A stretch of DNA of 64,000 bases, taken from Pandoraea oxalativorans. GTDB lineage: Bacteria; Pseudomonadota; Gammaproteobacteria; Burkholderiales; Burkholderiaceae. The stretch lies in the NCBI RefSeq assembly GCF_000972785.3, contig NZ_CP011253.3:5084001-5148000 (forward strand), in the 5' to 3' direction. Below are positions 54,963 through 64,000 of the stretch, piece after piece. A program made the translations under genes and the position numbers. Position 1 is the stretch's first letter, and every line of letters begins with the position of its first letter. The notes below the pieces were generated by a model. The model had not been told where the DNA came from, made no database searches, and was given only the letters and a program-made list of their open reading frames with translations.

Positions 54963-55712
54963 TCAGGCCGGGTTCGGCATATCGAAGAATCGATGTTCGA
55001 GTCCGAAGCGTTCCGCGACATGCTCGCCGAGCGCCCGGGCACCGCCGCGCTCGGTCGCGTGATGCCCTGCCGCCAGATACCCCGCACCGCTTTCCATCGC
55101 GAGGTGCTGTGTCGGCTCGGACACCTCACCGCTGATGTACACGTCCGCCCCGGCGGCAATCGCCGCTTCGAAGAAGCCCTGCGCCCCGCCGGTACACCAC
55201 GCCACCCGGTTCACCTGACGGCTGGGGTCACCCAGCACCAGAGGTTGGCGTCCCAGTTGCGCTTCGACGTGGGCTGCGAGGGCGGCGAGCGTCATCGGTT
55301 GCGCGGGTGCACCGAGCCATCCGAGCTGATCGGGGCCGAAACGGCCACCATCGTCGGCGAACCCCAACAGCTTGCCGAGTTGGGCGTTGTTGCCCAGTTC
55401 GGGATGTGCGTCGAGCGGCAGATGGTAGGCGAAGAGGTTGATATCGTTGCCGATCAGCAGCCCGAGACGCTTGCGCTTCATTCCGGTAATGCGGGCCTCT
55501 TCGTTCTTCCAGAAATAACCGTGATGGACGAGCACGGCATCCGCACCCCAGTCGCGGGCAGCCTCGAGAAACGCCAGGCTGGCGGTCACACCGCTGGCGA
55601 TTTTCCTGATCTCGCTGCGTCCCTCGACTTGTAGGCCGTTCGGGCAGTAATCGCGAAATTGCGCGGTTTGCAGGGTATCGTTCAGATACAATTCGAGTTC
55701 AACACGATTCAT
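54963..55712 (-). CDS. NIF3/YbgI family dinuclear metal protein
   Basis: This encodes 249 residues. The family forms a hexameric ring with two metal ions per subunit, and its function is still debated. Metal ligands are visible in [12 protein letters not shown], in [16 protein letters not shown] and in the C-terminal GHHATERGG with its Glu. It is divergent from the DegS-like protease, with 18 bases between the start codons. Confidence 0.93.
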   Translation of the reverse strand: MNRVELELYLNDTLQTAQFRDYCPNGLQVEGRSEIRKIASGVTASLAFLEAARDWGADAVLVHHGYFWKNEEARITGMKRKRLGLLIGNDINLFAYHLPLDAHPELGNNAQLGKLLGFADDGGRFGPDQLGWLGAPAQPMTLAALAAHVEAQLGRQPLVLGDPSRQVNRVAWCTGGAQGFFEAAIAAGADVYISGEVSEPTQHLAMESGAGYLAAGHHATERGGARALGEHVAERFGLEHRFFDMPNPA

Positions 55713-55730
55713 ATAAGGCCTCGCTTCTTC

Positions 55731-56948
55731 ATGCTCAGACGCTTCTGGCTACTGTTCGCGCAAGCGGTCACCGTGCTGCTTGCGTTGCTCTTCATCATCG
55801 CCACTCTCAAGCCTCAGTGGCTGCAACGCCAGGGTTCGTTCGGCAAGCAACTCGCCAATCCGATCATCGCCTTGCAGGAAGTCGCGCCGAGTCTGTCCGA
55901 CAAACCGGCAGCAGGCTCCTATGCGGATGGCGCACAAAAGGCCATGCCCGCGGTCGTCAGCATTTTTTCCAGCAAGGAACAAAAGCAGAATCGCGACCCG
56001 CGCCTCGATGATCCGCTGTTCCGCTATTTCTTCGGAGATGGCGGCGGCACGGTGCGTCAGGACCCGGTGTCGAGCCTCGGTTCTGGCGTGATCGTGAGCA
56101 GCGAAGGCTATATTCTCACGAATCATCACGTGGTGGACGGCGCCGACGAGATCGAAGTCGCCCTCGCCGACGGCCGCAAAGCCCGCGCCAAGCTGGTCGG
56201 CAGCGACCCGGAAACCGATCTGGCCGTGCTCAAGATCACGCTCGACAATCTGCCCGCCATCACCCTCGGGCGCATGGAACAGGTGCGCGTGGGCGACGTG
56301 GTACTCGCCATCGGCAACCCGTTCGGCGTCGGCCAGACGGTCACCATGGGCATCATCAGCGCGCTGGGCCGCAACCACCTCGACATCAGCACGTTCGAGA
56401 ATTTCATCCAGACCGATGCCGCCATCAACCCCGGTAACTCGGGCGGCGCACTGGTCGACGTGAACGGCAATCTGCTGGGCATCAACACGGCAATTTACTC
56501 GCGCAGCGGCGGCAATATGGGCATCGGCTTCGCGATTCCCGTGTCGACGACGCGCTCGGTGCTCGAGAGCATCATCACGACCGGCGGCGTCACGCGCGGC
56601 TGGGTTGGTGTCGAACCGCAGGACATCACCTCGGACATCGCCGAGTCTTTCGGGCTGCAACAGGATTCCGGCGTCATCATCGCGGGCGTCGTGCAGGGTG
56701 GTCCGGCCGATAAGGCAGGCGTCCAGCCGGGCGACATCCTGACGAAGGTGAACGACGAGTCGATTCGCGACACGACCGAGTTGCTCAACGTCATCGCCCA
56801 GATCAAGCCGGGCACGCAGGCCAAGCTGCATGTCACGCGCAAGAAGAAGGAACTGGATCTGACGGCGACGATCGGCAAGCGTCCCCCGCCGCCCAAGCGC
56901 GCCGTGCAGGACGAAGACGACGGCAGCGACGAGAACAACGCCGACTGA
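55731..56948 (+). CDS. HtrA/DegS-type trypsin-like serine protease, membrane-anchored
   Basis: This encodes 405 residues from ATG 55731. One N-terminal membrane anchor ([22 protein letters not shown]) leads to a periplasmic protease domain with the triad His in [10 protein letters not shown], Asp in [10 protein letters not shown] and Ser in [12 protein letters not shown] single PDZ domain follows ([22 protein letters not shown]). The single PDZ and the anchor point to the DegS-like branch, which starts the sigma-E envelope-stress response, rather than DegP with two PDZ domains. The C-terminus is acidic. A terminator follows. Confidence 0.92.
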   Translation: MLRRFWLLFAQAVTVLLALLFIIATLKPQWLQRQGSFGKQLANPIIALQEVAPSLSDKPAAGSYADGAQKAMPAVVSIFSSKEQKQNRDPRLDDPLFRYFFGDGGGTVRQDPVSSLGSGVIVSSEGYILTNHHVVDGADEIEVALADGRKARAKLVGSDPETDLAVLKITLDNLPAITLGRMEQVRVGDVVLAIGNPFGVGQTVTMGIISALGRNHLDISTFENFIQTDAAINPGNSGGALVDVNGNLLGINTAIYSRSGGNMGIGFAIPVSTTRSVLESIITTGGVTRGWVGVEPQDITSDIAESFGLQQDSGVIIAGVVQGGPADKAGVQPGDILTKVNDESIRDTTELLNVIAQIKPGTQAKLHVTRKKKELDLTATIGKRPPPPKRAVQDEDDGSDENNAD

Positions 56949-57009
56949 AGTCCCGGCGCCCGCCCGATGGCGGGGATCAACGGGTGGAAACACCCCTGAG
57001 TAACAAGAT

Positions 57010-57037
57010 AACGGCTGCGCTTCGGCGCGGCCGTTTT
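57010..57037 (+). terminator. intrinsic terminator after the HtrA/DegS-like gene
   Basis: AACGGCTGCGC and GCGCGGCCGTT form an 11-base-pair stem (one T-G pair) closed by the stable TTCG loop and followed by TT. It lies about 60 bases after the stop codon. Confidence 0.85.
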
Positions 57038-57141
57038 CGTTTGGGCATCCGAGCCGCGCAGGCATTCGATCGATACGTACGACCGACGGCAGTCGTCGAC
57101 GCGCGATCACACGCAACCGACGCGCGCCGGGCTCAACCAAC

Positions 57142-57169
57142 AAAAAAGCACGGGACGAAACCCGTGCTT
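57142..57169 (-). terminator. intrinsic terminator after tatC
   Basis: On the minus strand AAGCACGGG pairs with CCCGTGCTT around a six-base loop and is followed by a run of T. It ends the transcript of the his-tat cluster. Confidence 0.88.
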
Positions 57170-57195
57170 CCTTGTGTAGACCCGGCAGGCGGCGA

Positions 57196-57990
57196 TCAGG
57201 ACGTCGCCTTGCCGTCCTCTTCGGTGTTCTCGCCGTCGGGGGCCTGCCCCTGTTTGACGAAGATCCGTGCGGCGATCAGGCCCAGCTCGTAGAGGATACA
57301 GAGCGGCACGGCCAGCAGCAGTTGCGAGAGGATGTCCGGCGGCGTGACGACAGCCGCCAGCACGAACGCTCCGACCACCACATACGGACGAATCTGCTTG
57401 AGCTTGGCGATGCTCACGACGCCCATGCGGGCAAGCACCACGACCACCACCGGCACCTCGAACGTCACGCCAAACGCCATGAACATCGTCAGCACGAAGC
57501 TCAGGTAATTGTCGATATCGGTGTTCATCTCCGCGCCAAGGGGCGCGTTATAGTGCGCGATGAAGTGGAACACCGTCGGGAAGACGAGGAAATACGCGAA
57601 CGCCATACCGATCAGGAACAGCGAGTAGCTGCTCACGACCAGCGGCATGACCAACTTCTTCTCGTGCTGATACAGCCCTGGCGCGATAAACGCCCACACC
57701 TGATACAGCACGATGGGCAGCGCAATCACGAACGCGACCATCAACGTGACCTTCATCGGGACGAAGAACGAGCCGGTGATGTCGGTGACGATCAGCTTGC
57801 CGTCGGCGGGCAGCGATTGGGTGAGCGGGCGGGCGAGCAGCCGGAAGATGTCCGGGGCCCAGTAGACCAGCGACAGGAAGACCACGATCACGGACGTGCC
57901 CGCACGAATGATGCGGTTGCGCAGCTCGACCAGATGCGAGATGAAGGTCTCTTCGGTGCCCCCTTCGGGGATTTGTTTCTCGTCGCTCAC
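57196..57990 (-). CDS. tatC: TatC, twin-arginine translocase core subunit
   Basis: This encodes 264 residues with six membrane helices. TatC binds twin-arginine signal peptides. The N-terminal SHLVELRNRIIRA, the FVPMKVTLMVAFVIALPIVLYQ segment and the conserved FGVTFEVPVVVVVL with its Glu are present. It is the last gene of tatA-tatB-tatC, downstream of the his genes; the Rieske protein encoded nearby is an expected substrate. Confidence 0.97.
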   Translation of the reverse strand: MSDEKQIPEGGTEETFISHLVELRNRIIRAGTSVIVVFLSLVYWAPDIFRLLARPLTQSLPADGKLIVTDITGSFFVPMKVTLMVAFVIALPIVLYQVWAFIAPGLYQHEKKLVMPLVVSSYSLFLIGMAFAYFLVFPTVFHFIAHYNAPLGAEMNTDIDNYLSFVLTMFMAFGVTFEVPVVVVVLARMGVVSIAKLKQIRPYVVVGAFVLAAVVTPPDILSQLLLAVPLCILYELGLIAARIFVKQGQAPDGENTEEDGKATS

Positions 57991-58065
57991 GTCGACTTAT
58001 CCAGGAATGAAGCCAGCACAGTGCCTGATGGCGGGAAGTTCGGCGCGATTATGCCTCGAAAGGCG

Positions 58066-58608
58066 TCAGAAGAACTTGATGGGCCGGCGCAGCTTGGCCG
58101 GCGTGTGACGCGCCACGCGCGCCGCACCCGACTGCACCTGCGTGCGCGTCGTGCTGGCCTGCTTGAACCACATGGGCGTTGCAGCCCGGCGCACACGCCA
58201 GTTGCGACGCTTGGGCTTCGCGCGCAGGCTCGACGTCACCACCGGCTCGGACAGGTAGCTATCGGAGTACCCGGTCGCAGCATCGGTACCGCCCCCGGCG
58301 ATCTCGTTCGACGACGTGCCGGTGGCGCTCGCCCAGGCATCGTTGAGCGATGCCTCCTGCTCATGCAACTGCTTCTGAACGGTGTTCTGCGCGCTGCGGG
58401 CCGCGTCCTCGAACTGGCTGCGCATGTTGCGCAACTCGTCGAGTTCCATCTCGCGGCTCACTTCGGCCTTCACGTCGTTGATATAGCGTTGGGCGCGGCC
58501 AAACAGCGCGCCCGCCGTGCGCGCCACTTTGGGCAGGCGTTCGGGACCGATCACGACCAGCGCAACCACGCCGATCAACATCAGTTTGGAAAGGCCGAGA
58601 TCGATCAT
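58066..58608 (-). CDS. tatB: TatB, twin-arginine translocase subunit
   Basis: This encodes 180 residues. A single N-terminal helix (SKLMLIGVVALVVIGPERLPKVART) with the conserved GPERLP hinge is followed by an amphipathic helix and a long basic, low-complexity tail. It partners with TatC in signal-peptide recognition. It starts 12 bases after tatA. Confidence 0.95.
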   Translation of the reverse strand: MIDLGLSKLMLIGVVALVVIGPERLPKVARTAGALFGRAQRYINDVKAEVSREMELDELRNMRSQFEDAARSAQNTVQKQLHEQEASLNDAWASATGTSSNEIAGGGTDAATGYSDSYLSEPVVTSSLRAKPKRRNWRVRRAATPMWFKQASTTRTQVQSGAARVARHTPAKLRRPIKFF

Positions 58609-58620
58609 GTCGACGCCGGC

Positions 58621-58863
58621 TTAGCCTTGCTTGTGATTGCTCGCGTCCTTGGCCTGCACGTCGATGGTGGTCGAATCGCGCAGTTCCTTGGCAGCCGCCG
58701 GATCTTCCTTGGACGGGGAGGCTTCGCCTTCCTTCATGCCGTCCTTGAAGCCCTTGACCGCACCACCCAGATCGCTACCCATGTTGCGCAGCTTCTTGGT
58801 GCCGAAAACCATCATCACGATCACCAGCACGATCAGCCAGTGCCAAATACTCAACGAACCCAT
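58621..58863 (-). CDS. tatA: TatA, twin-arginine translocase pore subunit
   Basis: This encodes 80 residues. The helix [25 protein letters not shown] carries the FGTKKLR hinge, then the amphipathic [17 protein letters not shown] and an acidic tail. ATG 58863 was chosen because AAGGAG lies seven bases upstream. Confidence 0.95.
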   Translation of the reverse strand: MGSLSIWHWLIVLVIVMMVFGTKKLRNMGSDLGGAVKGFKDGMKEGEASPSKEDPAAAKELRDSTTIDVQAKDASNHKQG

Positions 58864-59155
58864 GACCACTCTCCTTGCGTTTACCTACCTCTGCCGCGTC
58901 GCGACGAGGTTTTATCGAGCCCCACTGCGCAGGCCCTCCGGCCTTTGGCGTAGTGCGCTATGTTTGCCCCGTGTTACGCAACCATGTGCCCCATTGTGGC
59001 ACATTGCGCGTCACGTCCAGCATCGTAACCGGGCGCGACGCCGGGTAGAAATAAATGTTTCGTGAAACCTTTCCCGACGCGCGAGTGCTGCACCGTTCCA
59101 TCCGATAACGCGGCAAACCGTCGCGATATTCCCGGACTTCGCTGTCACGCCGACT

Positions 59156-59530
59156 CTACATGCGCTTCCACGGCCGCGGTCCGGCCAGAATGTGCATGTG
59201 AAGATGATAAACCTCCTGCCCGCCGCCCGGCCCGGTGTTCATCACCACGCGAAACCCGTTGCCGTCGATGTTCGTTGCGTCGCCATCGAAAGCGTAACCC
59301 TGCTCGCGGGCCAGTTTCGGCGCGAGCAGCATCATCTTGCCGAGCAGCGCCTGATCTTCGGGCTGGCAGTCCTGCAACGTGGCGATATGCTTGCGCGGGA
59401 CCATGAGCAGGTGCAGGTCGGCGGCCGGATTGATGTCCTTGAACACCACGACGTCGTCGTCGCTATAGACCTGCGCGCTCGGGATCTGCCCGGCGACGAT
59501 TTTGCAGAAGATACAGTTGTCGTGCGTCAT
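59156..59530 (-). CDS. HIT family nucleotide-binding protein (HinT type)
   Basis: This encodes 124 residues. The histidine triad is present as EVYHLHMHILAGPRPW, near the C-terminus, with the N-terminal zinc-associated NCIFCKIVAGQIPS. HinT proteins hydrolyse AMP-lysine-type phosphoramidates. It sits between the DUF4870-like membrane protein and tatA in the his-tat cluster, its usual place in Burkholderiales. The 292 bases before tatA (58864-59155) contain no gene. Confidence 0.93.
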   Translation of the reverse strand: MTHDNCIFCKIVAGQIPSAQVYSDDDVVVFKDINPAADLHLLMVPRKHIATLQDCQPEDQALLGKMMLLAPKLAREQGYAFDGDATNIDGNGFRVVMNTGPGGGQEVYHLHMHILAGPRPWKRM

Positions 59531-59584
59531 GCTTGTGTCTTCCTCTCGAATGCTCTGATGAACCGAAGCGCCCCCCTGCGTCCG

Positions 59585-59998
59585 TCAGGCGCGCGCCGCG
59601 TACATGGGTTTGTTGTCGTTCAGATACAGCCAGCCCTTGACGATCCGGTACAGCGTCCAGATGCCCAGCACCCAGAGAATCGCGAACCCGACCACCACGA
59701 CGGCAAGCGCCACGCCCAGTACCGCCCAGACCACCGACCACCAGAAGGTGCGGATTTGCCAGGTGAAATGCGACGCGTACAGCGTGCCGGCCGCGTCGTC
59801 GCGCTTGATGTAGTTGACGATGATGGCCACGATGGCGGTCACACCGCCAGTGAGCCAGAACAGCGCATACAGCGCGTAGAGCACGTGCGTGAGCTTGCGC
59901 ATCGCGCGCTCCTGCTCCTCGCTTGGCGCGTTCGTGACCGTCGTCGTATTGACGGTATAGGGATGGCCCGGGCCGCCGGATTGTTGCGGATAGTTCAT
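59585..59998 (-). CDS. small DUF4870-like membrane protein
   Basis: This encodes 137 residues from ATG 59998. A hydrophilic N-terminus is followed by three membrane segments (YALYALFWLTGGVTAIVAIIVNYI, TFWWSVVWAVLGVALAVVVVG, and AILWVLGIWTLYRIVKGWLYL). The pattern fits the DUF4870 family of unknown function. It lies between hisE and the HIT gene, a position conserved in the order and consistent with co-transcription. Confidence 0.85.
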   Translation of the reverse strand: MNYPQQSGGPGHPYTVNTTTVTNAPSEEQERAMRKLTHVLYALYALFWLTGGVTAIVAIIVNYIKRDDAAGTLYASHFTWQIRTFWWSVVWAVLGVALAVVVVGFAILWVLGIWTLYRIVKGWLYLNDNKPMYAARA

Positions 59999-60131
59999 GA
60001 AGCGTCTCCTCTTGAGAGCCTGCGAGATGTCTCGGAATGTCTCGGGATGACTCGGCAGTGTCGGACAAATGGAGTGCAGGGAGCAAAGTGGGCTGGGGGT
60101 GCTGCCACAGAAACAGCAGCAGACGCCGATG

Positions 60132-60488
60132 TCAGTCCGCGTGTTCGCCGCGCGTGCCGCGCTGTGCCTTCTCGACAAGGCCCGACAGCCCTTCGCGACG
60201 CGCCAGCTCGGCGAGCACTTCGTTCGGGCTCAGGTCGTGGTGGGCCAGCAGCACCATGCAGTGAAACCACAGATCGGCCGTCTCGTTGACGAGCTTCTGA
60301 CGCAGATCGTCCGCCCCGCCAATGCGAATGTCCTTGGCCGCGAGCACGACTTCGGTCGCTTCTTCGCCGATCTTCTTGCAAATGGCGTCGTCGCCCTTGT
60401 GAAACAGACGGGCAACGTACGACTTGTCGGGATCGCCGCCCTTACGCGACGCGATCACTTCGGCAACACGCTCGAGCGTATCGTTCAT
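60132..60488 (-). CDS. hisE: phosphoribosyl-ATP pyrophosphatase
   Basis: This encodes 118 residues. It performs the second step of histidine synthesis, hydrolysing phosphoribosyl-ATP to phosphoribosyl-AMP. The MazG-like metal site is visible in [15 protein letters not shown] and [15 protein letters not shown]. It is a stand-alone HisE, not fused to HisI as in enterobacteria. It starts five bases after hisI. Confidence 0.96.
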   Translation of the reverse strand: MNDTLERVAEVIASRKGGDPDKSYVARLFHKGDDAICKKIGEEATEVVLAAKDIRIGGADDLRQKLVNETADLWFHCMVLLAHHDLSPNEVLAELARREGLSGLVEKAQRGTRGEHAD

Positions 60489-60493
60489 GGCAA

Positions 60494-60892
60494 TCACTTG
60501 TAGATCTTGTTCGGGTCCTTGAGCACCGGCTCGACGGTGGTCCACTGACCTTCCGCGGCGTTGCCCTCGAACTTCTGGAAGAAGCAGGAATGACGGCCCG
60601 TGTGGCAGGCGATGCCATCGTTCTGCGTCACCTTGAGCAGCACGACGTCTTCGTCGCAATCGAGACGGATCTCATGCACCTTCTGCACGTGCCCCGACTC
60701 CTCGCCCTTATGCCATAGACGCTTGCGCGAACGCGAGTAATAGACGGCCTCGCCGATTTCCACGGTGCGCGCGAGCGCTTCGCGGTTCATCCAGGCGAAC
60801 ATCAGCACGTCGTTGCTGCCGACTTCCTGCGCGATCACGGGCACGAGGCCCTGCTCGTCCCAACTTACTTTGTCCAGCCAGTCTTGCGTCAT
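60494..60892 (-). CDS. hisI: phosphoribosyl-AMP cyclohydrolase
   Basis: This encodes 132 residues and performs the third step of histidine synthesis. Metal ligands are in [13 protein letters not shown] (Asp residues) and [13 protein letters not shown] (Cys). It lies between hisF (26 bases) and hisE (five bases). Confidence 0.96.
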   Translation of the reverse strand: MTQDWLDKVSWDEQGLVPVIAQEVGSNDVLMFAWMNREALARTVEIGEAVYYSRSRKRLWHKGEESGHVQKVHEIRLDCDEDVVLLKVTQNDGIACHTGRHSCFFQKFEGNAAEGQWTTVEPVLKDPNKIYK

Positions 60893-60918
60893 GATGCGTC
60901 GAGTCCCGTTCAGAGGGC

Positions 60919-61692
60919 TTACAGACGTACGGAAATGCCCTTATCGGCCATGAAGCGCTTCGCTTCGCCGACGGTGTGCTCGCCGTAGTGGAAGATGCTC
61001 GCGGCCAGCACGGCATCCGCATGGCCTTCGGTCACGCCGTTGGCCAGATCGGCCAGCGAACCCACGCCGCCCGAGGCGATCACGGGAATGCTCACGGCGT
61101 CGGACACGGCACGCGTGAGCGCCAGATCGAAGCCGCTCTTGGTGCCGTCGCGGTCCATGCTCGTGAGCAGGATTTCACCCGCCCCCAGCGCCTCGATCTG
61201 TTTGGCCCAGGCCACCGCGTCGAGACCGGTGTTCTTACGACCGCCGTGCGTGAAGACTTCCCAGCGCGGCGCTTCGCCGTCGGCCGAGACACGCTTGGCA
61301 TCGATGGCCACGACGATGCATTGCGAGCCGTACTTGGCCGCCGCGTCGGCGACCAGTTGCGGATTCGCGACTGCCGACGAGTTCATGCTGACCTTGTCCG
61401 CACCGGCATTGAGCAGACGGCGAACGTCTGCCACTTCGCGCACGCCGCCACCCACCGTGAGGGGGATGAAGACCTGCGCGGCCACCGCTTCGATGATCGG
61501 CAAAATGAGATCGCGCCCGTCGGAGGTCGCGGTGATGTCGAGGAACGTCAGTTCGTCCGCGCCCTGCTCGTCATAGCGGCGGGCGATCTCGACGGGGTCG
61601 CCCGCGTCGCGAAGTTCGACGAAGTTGACGCCCTTGACCACGCGGCCGGCCGTCACGTCCAGACACGGGATGATGCGTTTAGCGAGAGCCAT
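60919..61692 (-). CDS. hisF: imidazole glycerol phosphate synthase cyclase subunit
   Basis: This encodes 257 residues forming a TIM barrel. The catalytic Asp residues are in [19 protein letters not shown] and [11 protein letters not shown], and the phosphate-binding loops TVGGGVRE and VIASGGVG are present. It takes ammonia from HisH, which is encoded two genes upstream. ATG 61692 gives the standard [13 protein letters not shown] start. Confidence 0.97.
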   Translation of the reverse strand: MALAKRIIPCLDVTAGRVVKGVNFVELRDAGDPVEIARRYDEQGADELTFLDITATSDGRDLILPIIEAVAAQVFIPLTVGGGVREVADVRRLLNAGADKVSMNSSAVANPQLVADAAAKYGSQCIVVAIDAKRVSADGEAPRWEVFTHGGRKNTGLDAVAWAKQIEALGAGEILLTSMDRDGTKSGFDLALTRAVSDAVSIPVIASGGVGSLADLANGVTEGHADAVLAASIFHYGEHTVGEAKRFMADKGISVRL

Positions 61693-61730
61693 GATGTTGG
61701 CACGCGAGACGGCCGCAGCCGTAGTCCCGC

Positions 61731-62480
61731 TTATGCCGCTCCTTCGGAAAGCTCGTCGGCACGCGTTTGCGCCGACGCGAAATTCAGATCGCCCGAGTAG
61801 ATGGCACGACCGCAGATGACGCCTTCGACGCCCTCGCCTTCGACCTTGCACAGCGCATCGATATCGCCCAGATTCGACAGTCCGCCGCTGGCGATCACCG
61901 GCACGGTCACCGCCTGCGCGAGGCGCACCGTCGCTTCGATGTTGATGCCCTGGAGCATGCCGTCGCGACCGATGTCGGTGTAGATGATCGACTCGACGCC
62001 GTAGTCCTCGAACTTGCGCGCCAGATCCACGACTTCGTGGCCGGTGAGCTTGCTCCAGCCGTCGGTGGCCACTTTGCCATCCTTGGCGTCGAGGCCGACG
62101 ATGATGTGGCCGCCGAACGCGCTGCAGGCATCGCGCAGGAAACCGGGGTTCTTCACGGCCGCCGTACCGATGATGACGTACGACAGACCGGCGTCGAGAA
62201 AGCGCTCGATGGTGCCCAGGTCGCGAATACCGCCGCCCAGTTGCACGGGGATGTCGGCGCCGACTTCCTCGATGATGGCGTGGATGGCCGCTTCGTTACG
62301 CGGCTTGCCAGCAAATGCACCGTTCAAGTCCACCAGATGGAGGCGGCGCGCACCTTGCTCGACCCAATGTCGAGCCATGGCGGCGGGGTCCTCCGAGAAT
62401 ACGGTGGCTTGATCCATGTCGCCTTGTTTAAGGCGAACACATTGACCGTCTTTAAGGTCGATGGCCGGGATGAGCAGCAT
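61731..62480 (-). CDS. hisA: ProFAR isomerase
   Basis: This encodes 249 residues forming a TIM barrel related to HisF. The catalytic Asp residues are in [16 protein letters not shown] and [15 protein letters not shown] 62480 is used; the TTG two codons upstream is less likely. It precedes hisF by 38 bases. The 191 bases before it (62481-62671) contain no gene. Confidence 0.97.
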   Translation of the reverse strand: MLLIPAIDLKDGQCVRLKQGDMDQATVFSEDPAAMARHWVEQGARRLHLVDLNGAFAGKPRNEAAIHAIIEEVGADIPVQLGGGIRDLGTIERFLDAGLSYVIIGTAAVKNPGFLRDACSAFGGHIIVGLDAKDGKVATDGWSKLTGHEVVDLARKFEDYGVESIIYTDIGRDGMLQGINIEATVRLAQAVTVPVIASGGLSNLGDIDALCKVEGEGVEGVICGRAIYSGDLNFASAQTRADELSEGAA

Positions 62481-62671
62481 AGGCAATCGTGAAACGTCGC
62501 TAGTGGGAAGTAAAAGGAATTCGCAAGTTACGCGGACAACATGAAACCGACCCCGGTCTTGCCGGACTTCGGCGCATCGGGATCGGTTTCGTCAACATGG
62601 CACAGTATAAGCCGTGATGGAGGGCACGCTCGGGAAGGAAACCGGATACCGGCGTGTCGCACGGGGCGTCA

Positions 62672-63313
62672 TCAGGGCTTCCATTGTGCAAAATTGCGGT
62701 AAAGCGCAAGCCCCGCCTGGGCGCTCTTTTCCGGGTGAAACTGAGTGGCGAAGATATTGTCTTGGGCCACTGCACAGGTAAAGGGCACGCCGTAGACCGT
62801 CTCGCCGGCCGTCAGTTCGGGCTTCGCGGGCACAACGTAGTAGCTGTGCACGAAGTAAAAATAGCTGTCGTCGGGCACACCGGCCCAGATCGGGTGAGCG
62901 CCCTGCGTCTGACACACGCGGTTCCAGCCCATCTGCGGCACCTTGAAGCGCGACCCGTCGTCCTGCACCTGACCTTCGAGATCGAAGCGCACCACGCGGC
63001 CCGGCAGCAGGCCCAGCGCAGGGGTGTTGCCTTCGTCCGACATATCGAACAGCATCTGCTCGCCCACGCACACGCCGAACATCGGCTTGGTGGCGGCGGC
63101 TTCGACGACGGCCTCGCGCAGGCCCGACTCGTTCAGGCAGCCCATGCAGTCGCGCATCGCGCCCTGACCCGGCAGCACCACGCGGTCGGCGGCGCGAATC
63201 TCGGCGGCGTCGCTGCTGATGCTCACGTCGGCCTCCGGGGCTGCGGCACGCAGCGCCTGATAGACCGAGCGCAGGTTGCCCATTCCGTAGTCGACAATCG
63301 CAATCTTATTCAT
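62672..63313 (-). CDS. hisH: imidazole glycerol phosphate synthase glutaminase subunit
   Basis: This encodes 213 residues, a class I glutamine amidotransferase. The nucleophile Cys is in [13 protein letters not shown], where the usual GICLG reads GVCVG, and the His/Glu pair is in ATQFHPEKS. It overlaps the end of marC by four bases, so the two genes are coupled. Confidence 0.96.
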   Translation of the reverse strand: MNKIAIVDYGMGNLRSVYQALRAAAPEADVSISSDAAEIRAADRVVLPGQGAMRDCMGCLNESGLREAVVEAAATKPMFGVCVGEQMLFDMSDEGNTPALGLLPGRVVRFDLEGQVQDDGSRFKVPQMGWNRVCQTQGAHPIWAGVPDDSYFYFVHSYYVVPAKPELTAGETVYGVPFTCAVAQDNIFATQFHPEKSAQAGLALYRNFAQWKP

Positions 63314-63936
63314 CTCAAACCCGGCAGCAGTATTTTCAAACCATCGATAATGAATTCCACGGCCAGCGCCGAGAGGATCAACCCCATCAGGCGCGTGCCG
63401 ATGTTGATGCCGGTGCGCCCGAGCCAGCCTTCGATACGTCCGGCACTGCGCAACGCCACCCAGCACACTGCACCCACCCCCACGCCAATCGCCATGAGCG
63501 CCAGAATCTGCGCCCAGCCGTGCGCGCGGCCGGAGTAGATGATCACGGTACTGATCGTTCCCGGCCCGGTGAGCAGAGGAATCGCCAGCGGCACCACGGC
63601 GATGTTCGGCCGCTCCTCCGCTTCGTGACGCTCTTCCGCCGTCGCCCGCGTGTTCCCGGTCTGCGCGTTGATCATGTTCACCGCCATGAGCAGCATGATC
63701 ACGCCGCCACCGACTTCCAGCGACGCAATCGAGATGCCGAAGAAGCGGATGATGGCCTCACCGAACAGTCCCGACCCCGCCACCACCAGTGCCACGGCAA
63801 TCGCCGCAACGTTGATCGTGTGGCGCTTCTCTTCCCGCGTCTGCGTCGACGTCAGGCTGATGAACAGCGGAATCGCCCCGAGCGGATTGATCAGGGCCAG
63901 CAACGAAATGAAGAACTTGAAGGCGTCGAGCGTCAT
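63310..63936 (-). CDS. MarC family integral membrane protein
   Basis: This encodes 208 residues with six membrane helices. It has the family signature [18 protein letters not shown] at the start and [17 protein letters not shown] midway. The role is unknown, although MarC was once linked to multiple antibiotic resistance. ATG 63936 is used (GTG 63945 is possible). It is inserted in the his cluster just before hisH, an arrangement common in Burkholderiales. Confidence 0.92.
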   Translation of the reverse strand: MTLDAFKFFISLLALINPLGAIPLFISLTSTQTREEKRHTINVAAIAVALVVAGSGLFGEAIIRFFGISIASLEVGGGVIMLLMAVNMINAQTGNTRATAEERHEAEERPNIAVVPLAIPLLTGPGTISTVIIYSGRAHGWAQILALMAIGVGVGAVCWVALRSAGRIEGWLGRTGINIGTRLMGLILSALAVEFIIDGLKILLPGLR

Positions 63937-64000
63937 AAGGGGCACGCGGCGCCGGCGTTCGGCCGGTCGATGAATCTTCGCAGGGGCGCCGGACTCGCGT

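Overview
The window is high-GC DNA from a beta-proteobacterium of the order Burkholderiales. The best guess is Pandoraea or a close relative, inferred from gene order and protein character, not from a search. The strongest marker is the right third, which runs sspB-sspA-petC-petB-petA, mscL, NIF3, degS-like htrA, tatC-tatB-tatA, hit, hisE-hisI-hisF-hisA-hisH and marC, a chromosomal order typical of Burkholderiales.

Layout. (1) 1-6018: the end of an unknown gene, a CreA-family secreted protein, then a sigma-54 activator divergent from an aldehyde dehydrogenase and an iron alcohol dehydrogenase. A well-formed -24/-12 promoter and inverted-repeat activator sites lie between them, so this looks like an inducible alcohol/aldehyde oxidation module. 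(2) 6039-15726: a minus-strand catabolic/transport cluster with three MFS transporters, a frameshifted Asp/Glu/hydantoin racemase, an RpiR regulator, a DUF2817 zinc peptidase and an M20 amidohydrolase, followed by a plus-strand LysR regulator. (3) 15752-44055: a type VI secretion (T6SS) locus built as two divergent arms around a 0.4-kb AT-rich region. The left arm is tssK-tssL-OmpA-hcp-tssH-tssE. The right arm is tssB-tssC'-Tle1-like protein-PAAR-membrane protein-tssM'-tssA-tssF-tssG-tssJ.

Insertion sequences have broken the right T6SS arm. tssC keeps only its first 55 codons. It is cut by an IS3-family element that itself carries two different IS110-family elements; no target duplication is seen and no tssC remainder or vgrG follows, so flanking DNA was probably deleted. 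A further IS sits in the Tle1-like gene, and an IS2-type element sits in tssM, which would read in frame if that element were removed. Unless tssC and vgrG are supplied elsewhere, this T6SS should be non-functional.

(4) 44056-49819: a mobile-element graveyard with an IS3 remnant, an IS150-type element with an ISL3 element inside its frameshift site, an internal fragment of a filamentous haemagglutinin, a C-terminal fragment of a restriction enzyme and one unrecognised gene. It ends at tRNA-Thr(TGT). (5) 49820-64000: the conserved housekeeping region, apparently intact.

The most interesting observation concerns the two IS110 elements. IS110 recombinases are guided by a bridge RNA made from the element's non-coding end. 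In the first element (24631-25832) the non-coding end holds, in the expected order and orientation, a 9-base and a 10-base segment matching the two sides of the insertion site. The second element (26786-28174) shows a weaker but similarly arranged match. Both elements chose another transposon as their landing site.
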